This document shows, in pieces, positions 11,931 through 23,736 of a DNA stretch of 64,000 bases; the first letter of the stretch is position 1, and each line of letters opens with the position of its first letter. A model generated the notes under the pieces. The model was not told the origin of the DNA and searched no databases. It saw nothing but the letters and a program-made list of their open reading frames with translations. The stretch is from Mesocentrotus franciscanus. Lineage: Eukaryota; Echinodermata; Echinoidea; Camarodonta; Strongylocentrotidae. The stretch is from NCBI GenBank assembly GCA_037976565.1, contig CP137670.1:15525216-15589215 (forward strand), read 5' to 3'. A program made the position numbers and the translations under genes.

Positions 11931-13119
11931 TGCATTGTGAAGATTCCTTGGAGAAAAAATACTGGACCAATTTTTAGATTGCAATGTACTTTATGCATAT
12001 AGCTTTGGACAAATTGCTCTAATTTTTTTCTAGGAGAGGGGAGGGTCACAGAAGGGAAAGGGTGCACATTCTGAACCCCTCCATCCATTGTCTTCATGAT
12101 TCAGACTGAACTTCATGACTATCACCTGGATCCAGAACTCATTTTTACTTGACAGATAGCCTGCATCATTTCTGAACACACATCATGTCCTTAACAACAC
12201 ACTGCCCCCACCCCAAAATTACTTTTGATGGGGGGCATTTCAATGGAGAGAGGGGGTAGGGGTGAAAGTTCTGAACTACACCATGCAATATGAACATGTT
12301 TAAGACAGCAAATTATGACTGTTACTTGGAACAGGTCTGATTTTACGTATTATTTGACCCATATCCTAATTTGACTCTGAAAACGCATTATATATCGGTT
12401 GCTAGGCATATTGTTACCATAGCAACGGGAACTAAGCGATATTTATAATTAAAATATGATGAAAATGCATCATTTGACATCATACTTCCTATCAAAGTAG
12501 TCATCTGCTTGGTGATAGCAATTTCTCGGGATAAATTCTATTTTTCACGTCACTGTGTTACCGTTGCTAAGGAGAAAGTAGCCCTTCGCAACCAAATTTG
12601 CCATTTTGGCTCATAACAAAGTGTCAACTTTAGAGCGCTATAACTTTTTAGTTAGAAAAGTAATAGACTTGAAATTTGGATATGATATCAACCAGGCTAC
12701 TGAACAGTTTTTCAGCAAGTTTCAAGTCAGTTAGCATCATAATCAAATAAATATGGAGAAATATGTATTTTGGCGCAATTCATATTTTTGAAAAAAATTG
12801 TAAAAAATCACCTTTTTTGCTCAAAATATTTATGCAAATCATCCCGAAACCTATTGAACGAGATATCATCTTGTAGGAAATTCATTTGTCTTTCATATGA
12901 CACCTTACACATGGTAAAATGAGGTGTTGTTAAAAAGTAATCCCCAGAATTGTACAACAGTAGTTATACATGGCGGCCATTTTTTTCCAGTAGCAAATTG
13001 CAAAGGTTGTCCACCTAGAAATTGTGCAGGGAGGTCCCCCGAACACGTTGAGACCATCCAACCTTTTACAACACGCCATGTCTCAAAACCCCCCAAATTG
13101 GGGTTTTGCCCCCTAGGTA
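11930..13119 (-). repeat. Right long inverted arm of the 5.9-kb element
   Basis: Inverted counterpart of 7261-8450. Examples: 'gttaccatagcaac' near 12413, 'agtgtcaactttagagcgct' near 12620, 'gaaattgtgcagggaggtcc' near 13018. Scattered substitutions and small indels show the arms have diverged since insertion. Confidence 0.7.
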
Positions 13120-13153
13120 ATCCTTGAAAGGGCGAAATGGCTGGAAGTCCTCA

Positions 13154-13464
13154 TCAGCTCGAGATTGCCAAATAGCCCGCTATTTCTGATTTCGGAAATA
13201 AGCCCGAAGTTATAAATCGCGTCTTCATCAGCTCAAAACTCGAACTCGAGAAATTAGATCGAGATATTTTGCTCAGCGTTCGGGCATATTGCGAGTCTTC
13301 GGGCTGGTGAAGACGCACCGGACAAATAGCGGGATATTTTGCAATCTAGCTATCGACCAAATATCCCGCTAATTGCAACTGCGGGCTGATGAAGACGCAA
13401 ATTAGCTGGATAATTTGCGATCGGGAAAATTAAAATAGCGGGTTATTTGGCAATCTCGAGCTGA
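13154..13464. mobile_element. 311-bp MITE with about 30-bp inverted ends
   Basis: Left end TCAGCTCGAGATTGCCAAAT, right end ATTTGGCAATCTCGAGCTGA. The interior repeats 'agcgggatatttt' and 'aaatatcccgct' motifs, so the element is palindromic at several scales. No coding potential. Confidence 0.7.
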
Positions 13465-13993
13465 AGGTGGTTAAACTTCAACTGTGGTCTATACACCAAT
13501 GTCCCAGGGGTCTCAGTCATGTAGAAAGAATGCAAGCATGCGTGACCACAGGTCACACCCCCTAAACGAGGATTTCTTCTTAAGCCAAAATACACCCTAA
13601 ATGAGGATTTTGCGTGGTTTTTTCCGAATTCACACCCTACACGGGTAATTGCACAAAAGTGTACTCCTAAACAAGTATTGTAAAATTGTAACCCCTTGAG
13701 CATTTTGAAGTGCGATAGGGATTACCATTTAAGTTTTTGACAATGTAAAATAAATCAAATTGCGCTTCTGATGTAAACGTTACATTAATTTCAATAGAGA
13801 AGCAATATCATCAACCTGTACACTTTCAAATGTGTTTTTACATTAGCAAGCTGACGTAACCGAAAGTTGTAGACAACCGGCTTCCCGACCAGCTTTCAAT
13901 TCGGAGTCGGGATCTAGAAAATACCCCTGAACGCGTATACAGCAGGATTTGGAAAAAGTACACTTTTTCTTGAAAATGTGCGTTTTTAACCCC

Positions 13994-14559
13994 TTAAAGG
14001 GATAGTTGAGTTCTTGTTTAAGACCGCAAATGCCTTCAAAGTGCATCGTTATTGCTGTTATTCTTAATTATGACATTTCTCCTTTTAGGACCTAAAATTG
14101 CAATGAAGGTAATTTCAGACCCCAAAATGTGTGAAATTTAGATTAAATACGATCAACCCAAATCACCTCCACTTTCAAAAAAATACGGTGACCGTTAATT
14201 AATTATTAATTAATAACAACAAATGATGTACGGGCTGGCTGGTTGTGCTTATAACCAACACGAAAAAGCCAACAAAAAGCCAACATTGGCATTGGCTGGA
14301 ATAAAACGTATAAGGCACTATCTCGTTTTTTCAACGGCTGGTTCAAAATTTTCGAATATTTGTGGTGACAAATATTAGAAATGGTTATTCATGTATTTAT
14401 GGATAGTTCAGCCGTCTCTGAACCGATTTTGGTCAAACAAAGATGGTTTTGTCATTTAAATTGTATGTTCTTTCAAATTTGACACTCAGTTTTTCATTAT
14501 CTCACACAAAGATTATTTTGTGTAGCGCCTTCTGCAACAAAACTCAACTATCCCTTTAA
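13994..14559. mobile_element. TTAA-flanked MITE, second family, copy 1
   Basis: Begins TTAAAGGGATAGTTGAG and ends CTCAACTATCCCTTTAA, with TTAA at 13994-13997 and 14556-14559. Interior landmarks are 'ccgcaaatgccttcaaagtg' and 'acggtgaccgttaatt'. A second copy, with an internal duplication, lies at 55910-56512. It interrupts an older AT-rich repeat containing 'acaccctaaatgagg' motifs (13540-13690). Confidence 0.8.
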
Positions 14560-14799
14560 CGCGGCACCGCGCGGACCGCGTCCATTCTCAAAACACGCCC
14601 TTTATACGCGTTTTCTTGTTCACGCATGCTTACAGTATTTATAGTTTACTGAGACACCTGGGACCAATGTACTGTTGGTGGCATTTTTGGTGTGTGTGTG
14701 TGTGTGTGATTTTTTCTAGTCCACATGCCGACTCTGCACATGGCCGAATACACCCCCAATCAAAATCAGATTTGTCACAAGGGATGTATACAATAATCC

Positions 14800-14850
14800 A
14801 GGGGCGGCGATCCCGGGGACGGGGGGGGGGGGACAGGTCCCCCTCTCAAT
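14800..14850 (+). mobile_element. GC-rich transposon end
   Basis: 'ccaggggcggcgatcccggg' followed by a long G-run and 'acaggtccccctctc' resembles the terminus of the transposon at 4216. Only one end is recognisable. Confidence 0.4.
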
Positions 14851-15024
14851 TTTTTAAAACTATTTTTGTATCATTATTATTACAATTATCATTGTGATCA
14901 TATACAGCGTATTGTTAATTTCATGTATTATTGTTATCAAGATAATTATAATTTTGCCAGACAGAAACTTTCCAAAGTTCAAGGAAAGAAGATTGATTAA
15001 CTCAAAGTCCTTGTCTCAAAAGAG

Positions 15025-16315
15025 TTCAAATTGATACATGTAGCATATTGATACATGATTGATACATGTAAATACATATTGACAATTCATTGATACATGT
15101 AAATACATATTGATACATGATTGATGCATGAATATATACATATTGATACATGATTGATGCATGTATATAAACATATTGATACATGATTGATACATGTATC
15201 AATATTGATACATGATTGATACATGTAAATACATATTGATACATGTAGATACATATTGATACATGATTGATGCATGTATATATACATATTGATACATGAT
15301 TGATACATGTAAATACATATTGATACATGTAGATACATATTGATACATGATTGATGCATGTATATATACATATTGATACATGATTGATACAATCATGTAT
15401 ATACAAATTGATACATGATTGATACATGTAAATACATATTGATACATGATTGGTACATGTAAATACATATTGATACATGATTGATGCATGTATATATACA
15501 TAGTGATACATGATTGGTACATGTAAATACATATTGATACATGATTGGTAGTGTAAAAATACATATTGATACATGATTGGTACATGTAAATACATATTGA
15601 TACATGATTGATGCATGTATATATACATAGTGATACATGATTGGTACATGTAAATACATATTGATACATGATTGGTAGATGTAAATACATATTGATACAT
15701 GATTGGTACATGTAAATACATATTGATACATGATTGATGCATGTATATATACATATTGATACATGATTGGTACATGTAAATACATATTGATACATGATTG
15801 GTGCATGTATATATACATAGTGATACATGATTGATACATGTAAATACATATTGATACACGATTGATACATGTCAATACATATTGATACTTGATTGATAAA
15901 TGTAAAAACATATTGATACATGATTGATGCATGTATACATACATACTGATACACGATTGATACATGTAAATATATAATGATACATGATTGGTAGATGTAA
16001 ATACATATTGATACATGATTGATACATGTAAATACATATTGATACATGATTGATGCATGTATATATACATATTGATACATGATTGATGCATGTATATATA
16101 TACATTTTGATACATGATTGATACATGTACATACATATTGATAAATGATTGATACATGTGAATACATATTGATACACGATTGATTCATGTAAATACATAT
16201 TGATACATGATTGGTATATGTAAATACATATTGATACATGATTGATGCATGTACATATACATATTGATACATGATTGGTACATGTAAATACATATTGATA
16301 CATGATTGATACAAA
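15025..16315. repeat. 1.3-kb minisatellite of TTGATACATG-type units
   Basis: About 35-40 units of roughly 30-33 bp built from 'attgatacatgattgatac' plus 'atgtaaatacat', with variants containing 'gatgcatgtatatatacat'. The array ends less than 100 bp before exon 3. It has few stops on the minus strand and so gives frames up to 377 codons of MYQSCINMYIYMHQ-type repeats; these are not genes. Confidence 0.9.
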
Positions 16316-16400
16316 ATTATATGAAATAACATGTGACAGTGTACTATATAGTACGTACTACGTCTAGTAACAATATGATGTTTTCTCTTCTATGTGGCAG

Positions 16401-16625
16401 AAAAGAAATGTTCTGGTGATGCAACCATTGCAAACGGTGAGATGACTGTCAATTCTCCTTTGATCGGCGGTTCGGCTGCAATCACCTGTAATGATGGTTA
16501 CGAGCTAATCGGGGACGAAGTTGTAGTCTGCAGTGACTCCGGTGTGAATTTCGAGGCAGCAAATGGCGGTTCCGAGGAAATTGGACAAGATGCATGTCAA
16601 TGGACCAATATGCCAACCTGCCAAA
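16401..16625 (+). CDS. Exon 3: first, divergent CCP (sushi) domain
   Basis: Residues 103-177. Acceptor 'tgtggcag', donor 'caaa|gtgagt', phase 1 at both ends. CCP hallmarks: Cys at KKC, 'AITCNDGYEL' (second Cys, Gly-Tyr), 'VVVCSDSG', then the Trp in 'CQWTNMPTC' before the last Cys. A fifth Cys (DAC) is one more than the four of a standard CCP, and the segment before it is longer than usual. The extra Cys may pair with the odd Cys of exon 2. It is clearly different from the repeated CCPs of exons 4-8. The minisatellite lies just upstream. Confidence 0.85.
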
Positions 16626-17510
16626 GTGAGTAGATTATATACATGCGTTTGAGTTTTTATGTAGTCACTTAACCTAATACTTGACGGCTTTTAATACCGG
16701 ACACCCCGTAAATGGCCGGTTATCATCGGAATTAAAATGATATGCATCAGATGAAATATTGCTTGTAAACTTCTTCGATTTGCTGTTTTAAATCAACTGT
16801 CAGGATACACAACCTGTCCGGACACAACATCTGGGTATAATTTTGCTTTTTATGTTACCAAATTTGTAAGACATTGCATTGAAAAGCTTTTCTGTAGTAC
16901 GAAGAAAGAGCGTTAAAAGACGTGTTTTTATGACGGGCCCTCGTCACCTTATGCGCCACCAATGTAATCATTGTTGGCAATACCTTTTAATCCAGTGTAA
17001 CCTATAACTCCCTTTGTGTACAGTTGTAGTTAAGAGCCTCATTAGTTCTGTAACAAGTTTCTCTGTGACAATTGAATGAACTAGACTCGGTCTACCCGTT
17101 GTAACAATAGTGACAAACTGATGATCATCTTTGTCAGTTTTAACGAATATCTTTACATTTTTTCACAATAACGCTCGGATACTTAATATCTGCGTTTGCT
17201 ACATTTAAACTTGTGCGCAGTATTTTGAACAATCTGTAAAACGAAAAATGACTGTTGTAAGTGTATTTGATTTCGATGCATAATCAAGGTATATTCATGT
17301 TATAATGTGTCTATGGATTATTAATGGTTAAAATTAAATTTCATATGTTACTGTGGTGAAGTAGGAAAAATTGTCTTAGTTCATCCCTAATATGAATATA
17401 TATATATATATATATATATTCATATCTTTAATTTTCATCATAATACATATTTAAAAGCATTGGGTTATATCAAACCTATTTTTATTAAAGGTCGGGTGAA
17501 ATCCAAATAT
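16626..17510. other. Intron 3, first part
   Basis: No gene or clear mobile element seen. There is an (AT)n microsatellite at about 17396-17420. From about 17511 the sequence becomes homologous to the post-exon part of the 2.14-kb units. Confidence 0.5.
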
Positions 17511-18274
17511 AAGTTGATTCCGTTGATGTGCAGGGATGCAAACAATTTTATTATTCAAACATCTAAATATATTTCATAGATTTTTAAATATTTTTAAAAA
17601 AATTCTCAGATCTGCTTAGCTCCACCATAAAAAAATGCTCCAGTACACATTCATCTTGTGACATCATCTGTCAATCATTAGTAAACTAAGAAGAGACAGT
17701 GGTATGTAACTTCCCCCAGCTCAGCACATGCTCACAGAAGAATTGCATTCTTTCATGCCATACCTCCACATTACCTTTCTTTTCCTGGTGATGCTACAGC
17801 ACGTCTGACATAGCTTCGCCTATGTTGGTATTGTATGGTCTATTGTAAACAGATTGTCAGCTCTGGTAAAGCTACATATCACCATCTCTTGTTTCTATTT
17901 CTATTTCCTTTCTCAATATTTTGTTTTATCTTTATCATTCTGTTATCTTCTATGTTTTCTTTTCCCTTATATCATTTTATTTTTGAATCAATTTATCCTT
18001 TTCTCTTTTTTCCTTCCCTGATATATCTTTTATACATACCCTCGTATATCATTTTCCCTTTCTACCTTTCCTCATGTTACTCTGCATTGTTATCCTTTTA
18101 TCCTTTTCGCTTTCGGCCTTTTCTTATGTTACTCTGTGTTATCCTTTTATCATTTTGGCTTTCTACCTTTCCTTACGTTACTCTGTGTTGTTATCCTTTG
18201 ATCATTTTCGCTTTCTGTCTTTCGTTATGTTTCTCTGTGTCGTTATCCTTTTATCATTTTCGCTCACTGCTAGC

Positions 18275-18302
18275 TGGTCTCAAGACCCACCCACTTGCAC
18301 GA
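18275..18302 (+). pseudogene. CCP exon stump, unit 1
   Basis: Reads W-S-Q-D-P-P-T-C-T-S, the last residues of a CCP (compare RWSVDPPSCT at the end of exon 4). It is followed by an intact phase-1 donor 'a|gtatgt'. Upstream of the Trp, at about 18266, the coding homology stops and the pyrimidine-rich minisatellite begins. The first three Cys-containing parts of the domain and the acceptor are missing. Confidence 0.7.
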
Positions 18303-18435
18303 GTATGTAATATATCAAGCTTACACATCATTGCAGAAATATTTTGTTTTGAAAACCACATTGATGTAGTTGTAATGTCAATAATTCTTGAGTAATAATA
18401 ATAATACTTTGTTCTTCCATAGCGCATTTCATGAC

Positions 18436-18585
18436 CGTGTTGCATAAAACTTACCATTAATGGTAACTCTGCTATCAATGGTAACTACCATGGTAACATT
18501 GCTCAACAGCTAATCAAAATCAAGGATTCCATGGAAGTTACCATTGATGGCAAAGTTACCATCAATGATGAGTTTTCTGCAACGG
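18436..18585. mobile_element. Foldback MITE in unit 1 (also in units 2-5)
   Basis: Inverted ends 'cgtgttgcataaaacttacc' and 'gatgagttttctgcaacggg', with inner palindromes around 'ttaccattaatggtaa' and 'accatggtaac'. It splits an 'atagcgcatttcatgac ... atgcgcttcacaatat' repeat. Corresponding copies are at about 20596-20731, 22739-22875, 24882-25018 and 27025-27161. Confidence 0.65.
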
Positions 18586-18741
18586 GACCCATGTCTGTTG
18601 ACATTGCTATGCGCTTCACAATATACATATATATGAAATATTACGAGATCATAAATGGAAGATGACTAAACAGAAGCATATATATAACAACATTGAAGAT
18701 CTTACAAAGAGAAAAATTACAACATTACTTATTCTTTAGTA

Positions 18742-19005
18742 CTACTGATATGCTAATTTGAAAACATGAGCTTTGAGTTTAGATATGAAAGTTTCAGTAT
18801 TGGGTATACAACGTATGGAATTTGGGAGAGAATTCCATAACAAACTATCATGAATGAAATGGTAGCCCAAATGTACAAAGAACATGAATATGACTACCGA
18901 TTCTTGAGGGCCGTCCAATGGGAAAAACATAGTGATTCTATTTTTCCCCATGTGTGTTCTTTTCGAAGTTAAATTTTGTATTTCGGCTATCTTGTCATGA
19001 TTCAC
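18742..19005 (-). pseudogene. LINE C-terminal fragment, unit 1 (also in units 2-5)
   Basis: The minus-strand frame ends SLLWNSLPNSIRCIPNTETF followed by a Lys-rich tail. The motif 'LWNxLPxxIR...F...LK' is the usual C-terminus of CR1/Jockey-type LINE ORF2 proteins. It is antisense to the host gene. In units 2-5 a single extra G breaks the frame; those copies lie near 20886-21150, 23030-23294, 25173-25437 and 27316-27580. Confidence 0.65.
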
Positions 19006-19447
19006 AAATGAATCCTGTAGTGACGTAAAGAAATATGACTGTTGTCTTAATCCTCTTTTCTAGATTCATTCATTCCATGTAAAAACCTACAGATGTAGCG
19101 TACGTTTTAATCGTCATCATGATGCACAATTATTCATGCATGACCATTGTTTTTGTGATTGGGCAGATCCCTGAGAATTCAGCCTAATATGTTAATAATT
19201 GTTCCTCCACTAAAGTGTAATAGGCATAGCAGGGAGTGGACTTAAACTACTTTTATAGCCACATGTTTGTACTTATCCACAGAAAGTCTAACTGTTGTAA
19301 TACGCGGGCTTTAGTTTAGTTTGGTGAGATAATAAATATGAGGAAAGAATTGATAAGGCATATTCTTTTTATTTTATTTTATTTTGTGTTTCTTCATTGA
19401 ATTCCTGAACTACATGAGCCCTTCACATTATTCTTCACCCCATACAG

Positions 19448-19648
19448 AGATCACTTGTGCTGCGCCTGAAGCAGGTACAAACACAAACCCTGTTGATAAC
19501 CCAGGGCAGCCAAGGGACCTTGACGAGAGCTATACTTACACCTGCCAAGCCGGGTACACCCCCGGATCTAGTGATCTGACCACCGTCTGTGTACAAAGCG
19601 CGGACCCAGGCACTGGACGCTGGTCTGTAGACCCACCCTCTTGCACAC
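19448..19648 (+). CDS. Exon 4: repeated CCP domain, copy 1
   Basis: Residues 178-244. Acceptor 'catacag', donor 'acac|gtatgt', phase 1 at both ends, 201 nt. CCP pattern: ITCAAPEAG (Cys 1), SYTYTCQAGYTPG (Cys 2 and Gly-Tyr), LTTVCVQS (Cys 3), GRWSVDPPSC (Trp and Cys 4). Length and four-Cys spacing fit a complete single-exon sushi domain. The sequence is identical in protein to exons 5, 6 and 7. CCPs mediate protein-protein contacts and form elongated rods in complement regulators and selectins; the partner here is unknown. Confidence 0.9.
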
Positions 19649-20443
19649 GTATGTATTGTTTTATAAGTTGATTCCTGTTGATGTGCAGGGCTGCATACAA
19701 CTCATAATTTTGTTATTCAAACATCTAAATATATTTCATAGATTTTTAAATATTTTTTAAAATTTTTTCTCAGATCTGCTTAGCTCCACCCTAAAAAAAG
19801 TGTTCCAGATCTCATTCATTTTGTGTCATCATCTGTCAATCATTAGTGAGCTAAGAAAAGACAGTGGTATGTAACTTCCCCCAGCTCAGCACATGCTGAC
19901 AAAAGAATTGCATTCTTTCATGCGGCAACTCCACATTACCTTTCTTCTCCTGGTGATGCTACAGCACGTCTGACATAGCATCGCCTATGTTTGTATTGTA
20001 TGGTATATTATGAACAGATGGTCAGCTCTGGTGAAGCTACATATCACTGTCTCTTGTTTCTATCTCTATTTCCTTTCTCATTATTTTGTTTTATCTTCAT
20101 CATTCTGTTATCTTCTTTTTTTCCCCTTATATTATTTTATTTTTGAATCAATTTATCATGTTTTATTTCTTACTGTCTTTCCTTGTTATGCCTTGTTTTT
20201 TTCTTTCTTTGTACCATCTTCTCTTTTTTTCCTTCCCTGATATATCTTTTATACATACCCTCGTATATCATTTTCCCTTTCTACCTTTCCTCATGTTACT
20301 CTGCATTGTTATCCTTTTATCCTTTTCGCTTTCGGCCTTTTCTTATGTTACTCTGTGTTTTATCCTTTTATCATTTTGGCTTTCTACCCGTCCTTACGTT
20401 ACTCTGTGTTGTTATCCTTTTATCATTTTCGCTCACTGCTAGC

Positions 20444-20471
20444 TGGTCTCAAGACCCACCCACTTGCACGA
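20444..20471 (+). pseudogene. CCP exon stump, unit 2
   Basis: Same W-S-Q-D-P-P-T-C-T-S reading as in unit 1. The donor is now 'gtatat' in place of 'gtatgt', so it is weaker. The minisatellite ends immediately upstream. Confidence 0.7.
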
Positions 20472-21592
20472 GTATATAAAGCTTACACATCATTGCAGAA
20501 ATATTTTGTTTTGAAAACCATATTGATGTGGTTGTAATGTCAATAATTCTTGAGTTATAATAATAATACTTTGTTCTTCCATAGTGCATTTCATGACCGT
20601 GTTGCATAAAACTTACCATTAATGGTAACTACCATGGTAACATTGCTCAACAGCCAATCAAAATCAAGGATTCCATGGAAGTTACCATTGATGGCAAAGT
20701 TACCATCAATGATGAGTTTTCTGCAACGGGACCCATGTCTGTTGACATTGCTATGCGCTTCACAATATACATATATATGAAATATTACGAGATCATAAAT
20801 GGAAGATGACTAAACAGAAGCATATATATAACAACATTGAAGATCTTACAAAGAGAAAAATTACAACATTACTTATCCTTTAGTACTACTGATATGCTAA
20901 TTTGAAAACATGAGCTTTGAGTTTAGATATGAAAGTTTCAGTATTGGGTATACAACGTATGGAATTTGGGAGAGAATTCCATAACAAACTATCATGAATG
21001 AAATGGTAGCCCAAATGTACAAAGAACGTGAATATGACTACCGATTCTTGGAGGGCCGTCCAATGGGAAAAACATAGTGATTCTATTTTTCCCCATGTGT
21101 GTTCTTTTCGAAGTTAAATTTTGTATTTCGGCTATCTTGTCATGATTCACAAATGAATCCTGTAGTGACGTAAAGAAATATGACTGTTGTCTTAATCCTC
21201 TTTTCTAGATTCATTCATTCCATGTAAAAACCTACAGATGTAGCGTACGTTTTAACCGTCATCATGATGCACAATAATTCATGCATGACCATTGTTTTTG
21301 TGATTGGGCAGATCCCTGAGAATTCAGCCTAATATGTTAATAATTGTTCCTCCACTAAAGTGTAATAGGCATAGCAGGGAGTGGACTTAAACTACTTTTA
21401 TAGCCACATGTTTGTACTTATCCACAGAAAGTCTAACTGTTGTAATACGCGGGCTTTAGTTTAGTTTGGTGAGATAATAAATATGAGGAAAGAATTGATA
21501 AGGCATATTCTTTTCATTTTATTTTATTTTGTGTTTCTTCATTGAATTCCTGAACTACATGAGCCCTTCACATTATTCTTCACCCCATACAG

Positions 21593-21793
21593 AGATCACT
21601 TGTGCTGCGCCTGAAGCAGGTACAAACACAAACCCTGTTGATAACCCAGGGCAGCCAAGGGACCTTGACGAGAGCTATACTTACACCTGCCAAGCCGGGT
21701 ACACCCCCGGATCTAGTGATCTGACCACCGTCTGTGTACAAAGCGCGGACCCAGGCACTGGACGCTGGTCTGTAGACCCACCCTCTTGCACAC
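21593..21793 (+). CDS. Exon 5: repeated CCP domain, copy 2
   Basis: Residues 245-311. Identical protein to exon 4; same acceptor, donor and phase 1-1. The codon spanning the junction with exon 4 is c|ag (Gln), giving '...CTQITC...', a usual short inter-CCP linker. Complete identity implies very recent duplication or conversion. Confidence 0.9.
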
Positions 21794-22587
21794 GTATGTA
21801 TTGTTTTATAAGTTGATTCCTGTTGATGTGCAGGGCTGCATACAACTCATAACTTTGTTATTCAAACATCTAAATATATTTCATAGATTTTTAAATATTT
21901 TTTTAATTTTTTTCTCAGATCTGCTTAGCTCCACCCTAAAAAAAATGTTCCAGATCTCATTCATTTTGTGTCATCATCTGTCAATCATTAGTGAGCTAAG
22001 AAGAGACAGTGGTATGTAACTTCCCCCAGCTCAGCACATGCTGACAAAAGAATTGCATTCTTTCATGCGGCAACTCCACATTACCTTTCTTCTCCTGGTG
22101 ATGCTACAGCACGTCTGACATAGCATCGCCTATGTTTGTATTGTATGGTATATTATGAACAGATGGTCAGCTCTGGTGAAGCTACATATCACTGTCTCTT
22201 GTTTCTATCTCTATTTCCTTTCTCATTATTTTGTTTTATCTTCATCATTCTGTTATCTTCTTTTTTCCCCTTATATTATTTTATTTTTGAATCAATTTAT
22301 CATGTTTTATTTCTTACTGTCTTTCCTTGTTATGCCTTGCTTTTTTCTTTCTTTGTACCATCTTCTCTTTTTTTCCTTCCCTGATATATCTTTTATACAT
22401 ACCCTCGTATATCATTTTCCCTTTCTACCTTTCCTCATGTTACTCTGCATTGCTATCCTTTTATCCTTTTCGCTTTCGGCCTTTTCTTATGTTACTCTGT
22501 GTTTTATCCTTTTATCATTTTGGCTTTCTACCCGTCCTTACGTTACTCTGTGTTGTTATCCTTTTATCATTTTCGCTCACTGCTAGC

Positions 22588-22615
22588 TGGTCTCAAGACC
22601 CACCCACTTGCACGA
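22588..22615 (+). pseudogene. CCP exon stump, unit 3
   Basis: W-S-Q-D-P-P-T-C-T-S with the degenerate donor 'gtatat', as in unit 2. Confidence 0.7.
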
Positions 22616-23736
22616 GTATATAAAGCTTACACATCATTGCAGAAATATTTTGTTTTGAAAACCATGTTGATGTGGTTGTAATGTCAATAATTCTTGAGTT
22701 ATAATAATAATACTTTGTTCTTCCATAGCGCATTTCATGACCGTGTTGCATAAAACTTACCATTAATGGTAACTACCATGGTAACATTGCTCAACAGCCA
22801 ATCAAAATCAAGGATTCCATGGAAGTTACCATTGATGGCAAAGTTACCATCAATGATGAGTTTTCTGCAACGGGACCCATGTCTGTTGACATTGCTATGC
22901 GCTTCACAATATACATATATATGAAATATTACGAGATCATAAATGGAAGATGACTAAACAGAAGCATATATATAACAACATTGAAGATCTTACAAAGAGA
23001 AAAATTACAACATTACTTATTCTTTAGTACTACTGATATGCTAATTTGAAAACATGAGCTTTGAGTTTAGATATGAAAGTTTCAGTATTGGGTATACAAC
23101 GTATGGAATTTGGGAGAGAATTCCATAACAAACTATCATGAATGAAATGGTAGCCCAAATGTACAAAGAACATGAATATGACTACCGATTCTTGGAGGGC
23201 CGTCCAATGGGAAAAACATAGTGATTCTATTTTTCCCCATGTGTGTTCTTTTCGAAGTTAAATTTTGTATTTCGGCTATCTTGTCATGATTCACAAATGA
23301 ATCCTGTAGTGACGTAAAGAAATATGACTGTTGTCTTAATCCTCTTTTCTAGATTCATTCATTCCATGTAAAAACCTACAGATGTAGCGTACGTTTTAAC
23401 CGTCATCATGATGCACAATTATTCATGCATGACCATTGTTTTTGTGATTGGGCAGATCCCTGAGAATTCAGCCTAATATGTTAATAATTGTTCCTCCACT
23501 AAAGTGTAATAGGCATAGCAGGGAGTGGACTTAAACTACTTTTATAGCCACATGTTTGTACTTATCCACAGAAAGTCTAACTGTTGTAATACGCGGGCTT
23601 TAGTTTAGTTTGGTGAGATAATAAATATGAGGAAAGAATTGATAAGGCATATTCTTTTCATTTTATTTTATTTTGTGTTTCTTCATTGAATTCCTGAACT
23701 ACATGAGCCCTTCACATTATTCTTCACCCCATACAG

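Larger units (their letters stand above)
7261..13119. mobile_element. 5.9-kb DNA element with about 1.2-kb terminal inverted repeats
   Basis: The left arm (7261 to about 8450) and right arm (about 11930 to 13119) are inverted copies of each other. The outer ends are TACCCAGGGGGCA on the left and TGCCCCCTAGGTA on the right. The target-site duplication is not clear (ATC is possible). The interior (8450-11930) has no convincing transposase. A 74-residue frame at 9899-10123 is unassigned. The arms include X-box-like 'gttgctatggtaac'. This looks like a non-autonomous giant foldback or a gutted long-TIR transposon. Confidence 0.7.
17511..19648 (+). repeat. 2.14-kb tandem unit 1 (most diverged)
   Basis: Order inside: post-exon intron sequence ('aagttgattcc...gatgtgcaggg'), pyrimidine-rich minisatellite (about 17880-18265), dead CCP exon stump (18266-18302), an 'atagcgcatttca' SINE-like segment holding a foldback MITE (about 18436-18585), an antisense LINE tail (18742-19005), and live exon 4 (19448-19648). 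It differs from units 2-5 in the minisatellite, in 18 extra bp in the MITE and in scattered bases. Confidence 0.85.
19649..21793 (+). repeat. 2.14-kb tandem unit 2
   Basis: 2145 bp ending with exon 5. Contains the shortened minisatellite (about 20040-20430), the CCP stump, the MITE without the 18-bp segment of unit 1, and the LINE tail. It shares several marker bases with unit 4 ('atagtgcattt', 'aagaacgtgaat') where unit 3 differs. Confidence 0.9.

Noticed and set aside
15026..16332. Open frames up to 377 codons on the minus strand
   Set aside because: They are translations of the TTGATACATG minisatellite, occur in several overlapping frames, and have no protein character beyond the repeat.
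17835..18395. A 186-codon membrane-protein-like frame
   Set aside because: The hydrophobic stretch is minisatellite translation. Only the last ten codons before 18302 match a CCP, and these are annotated as an exon stump.
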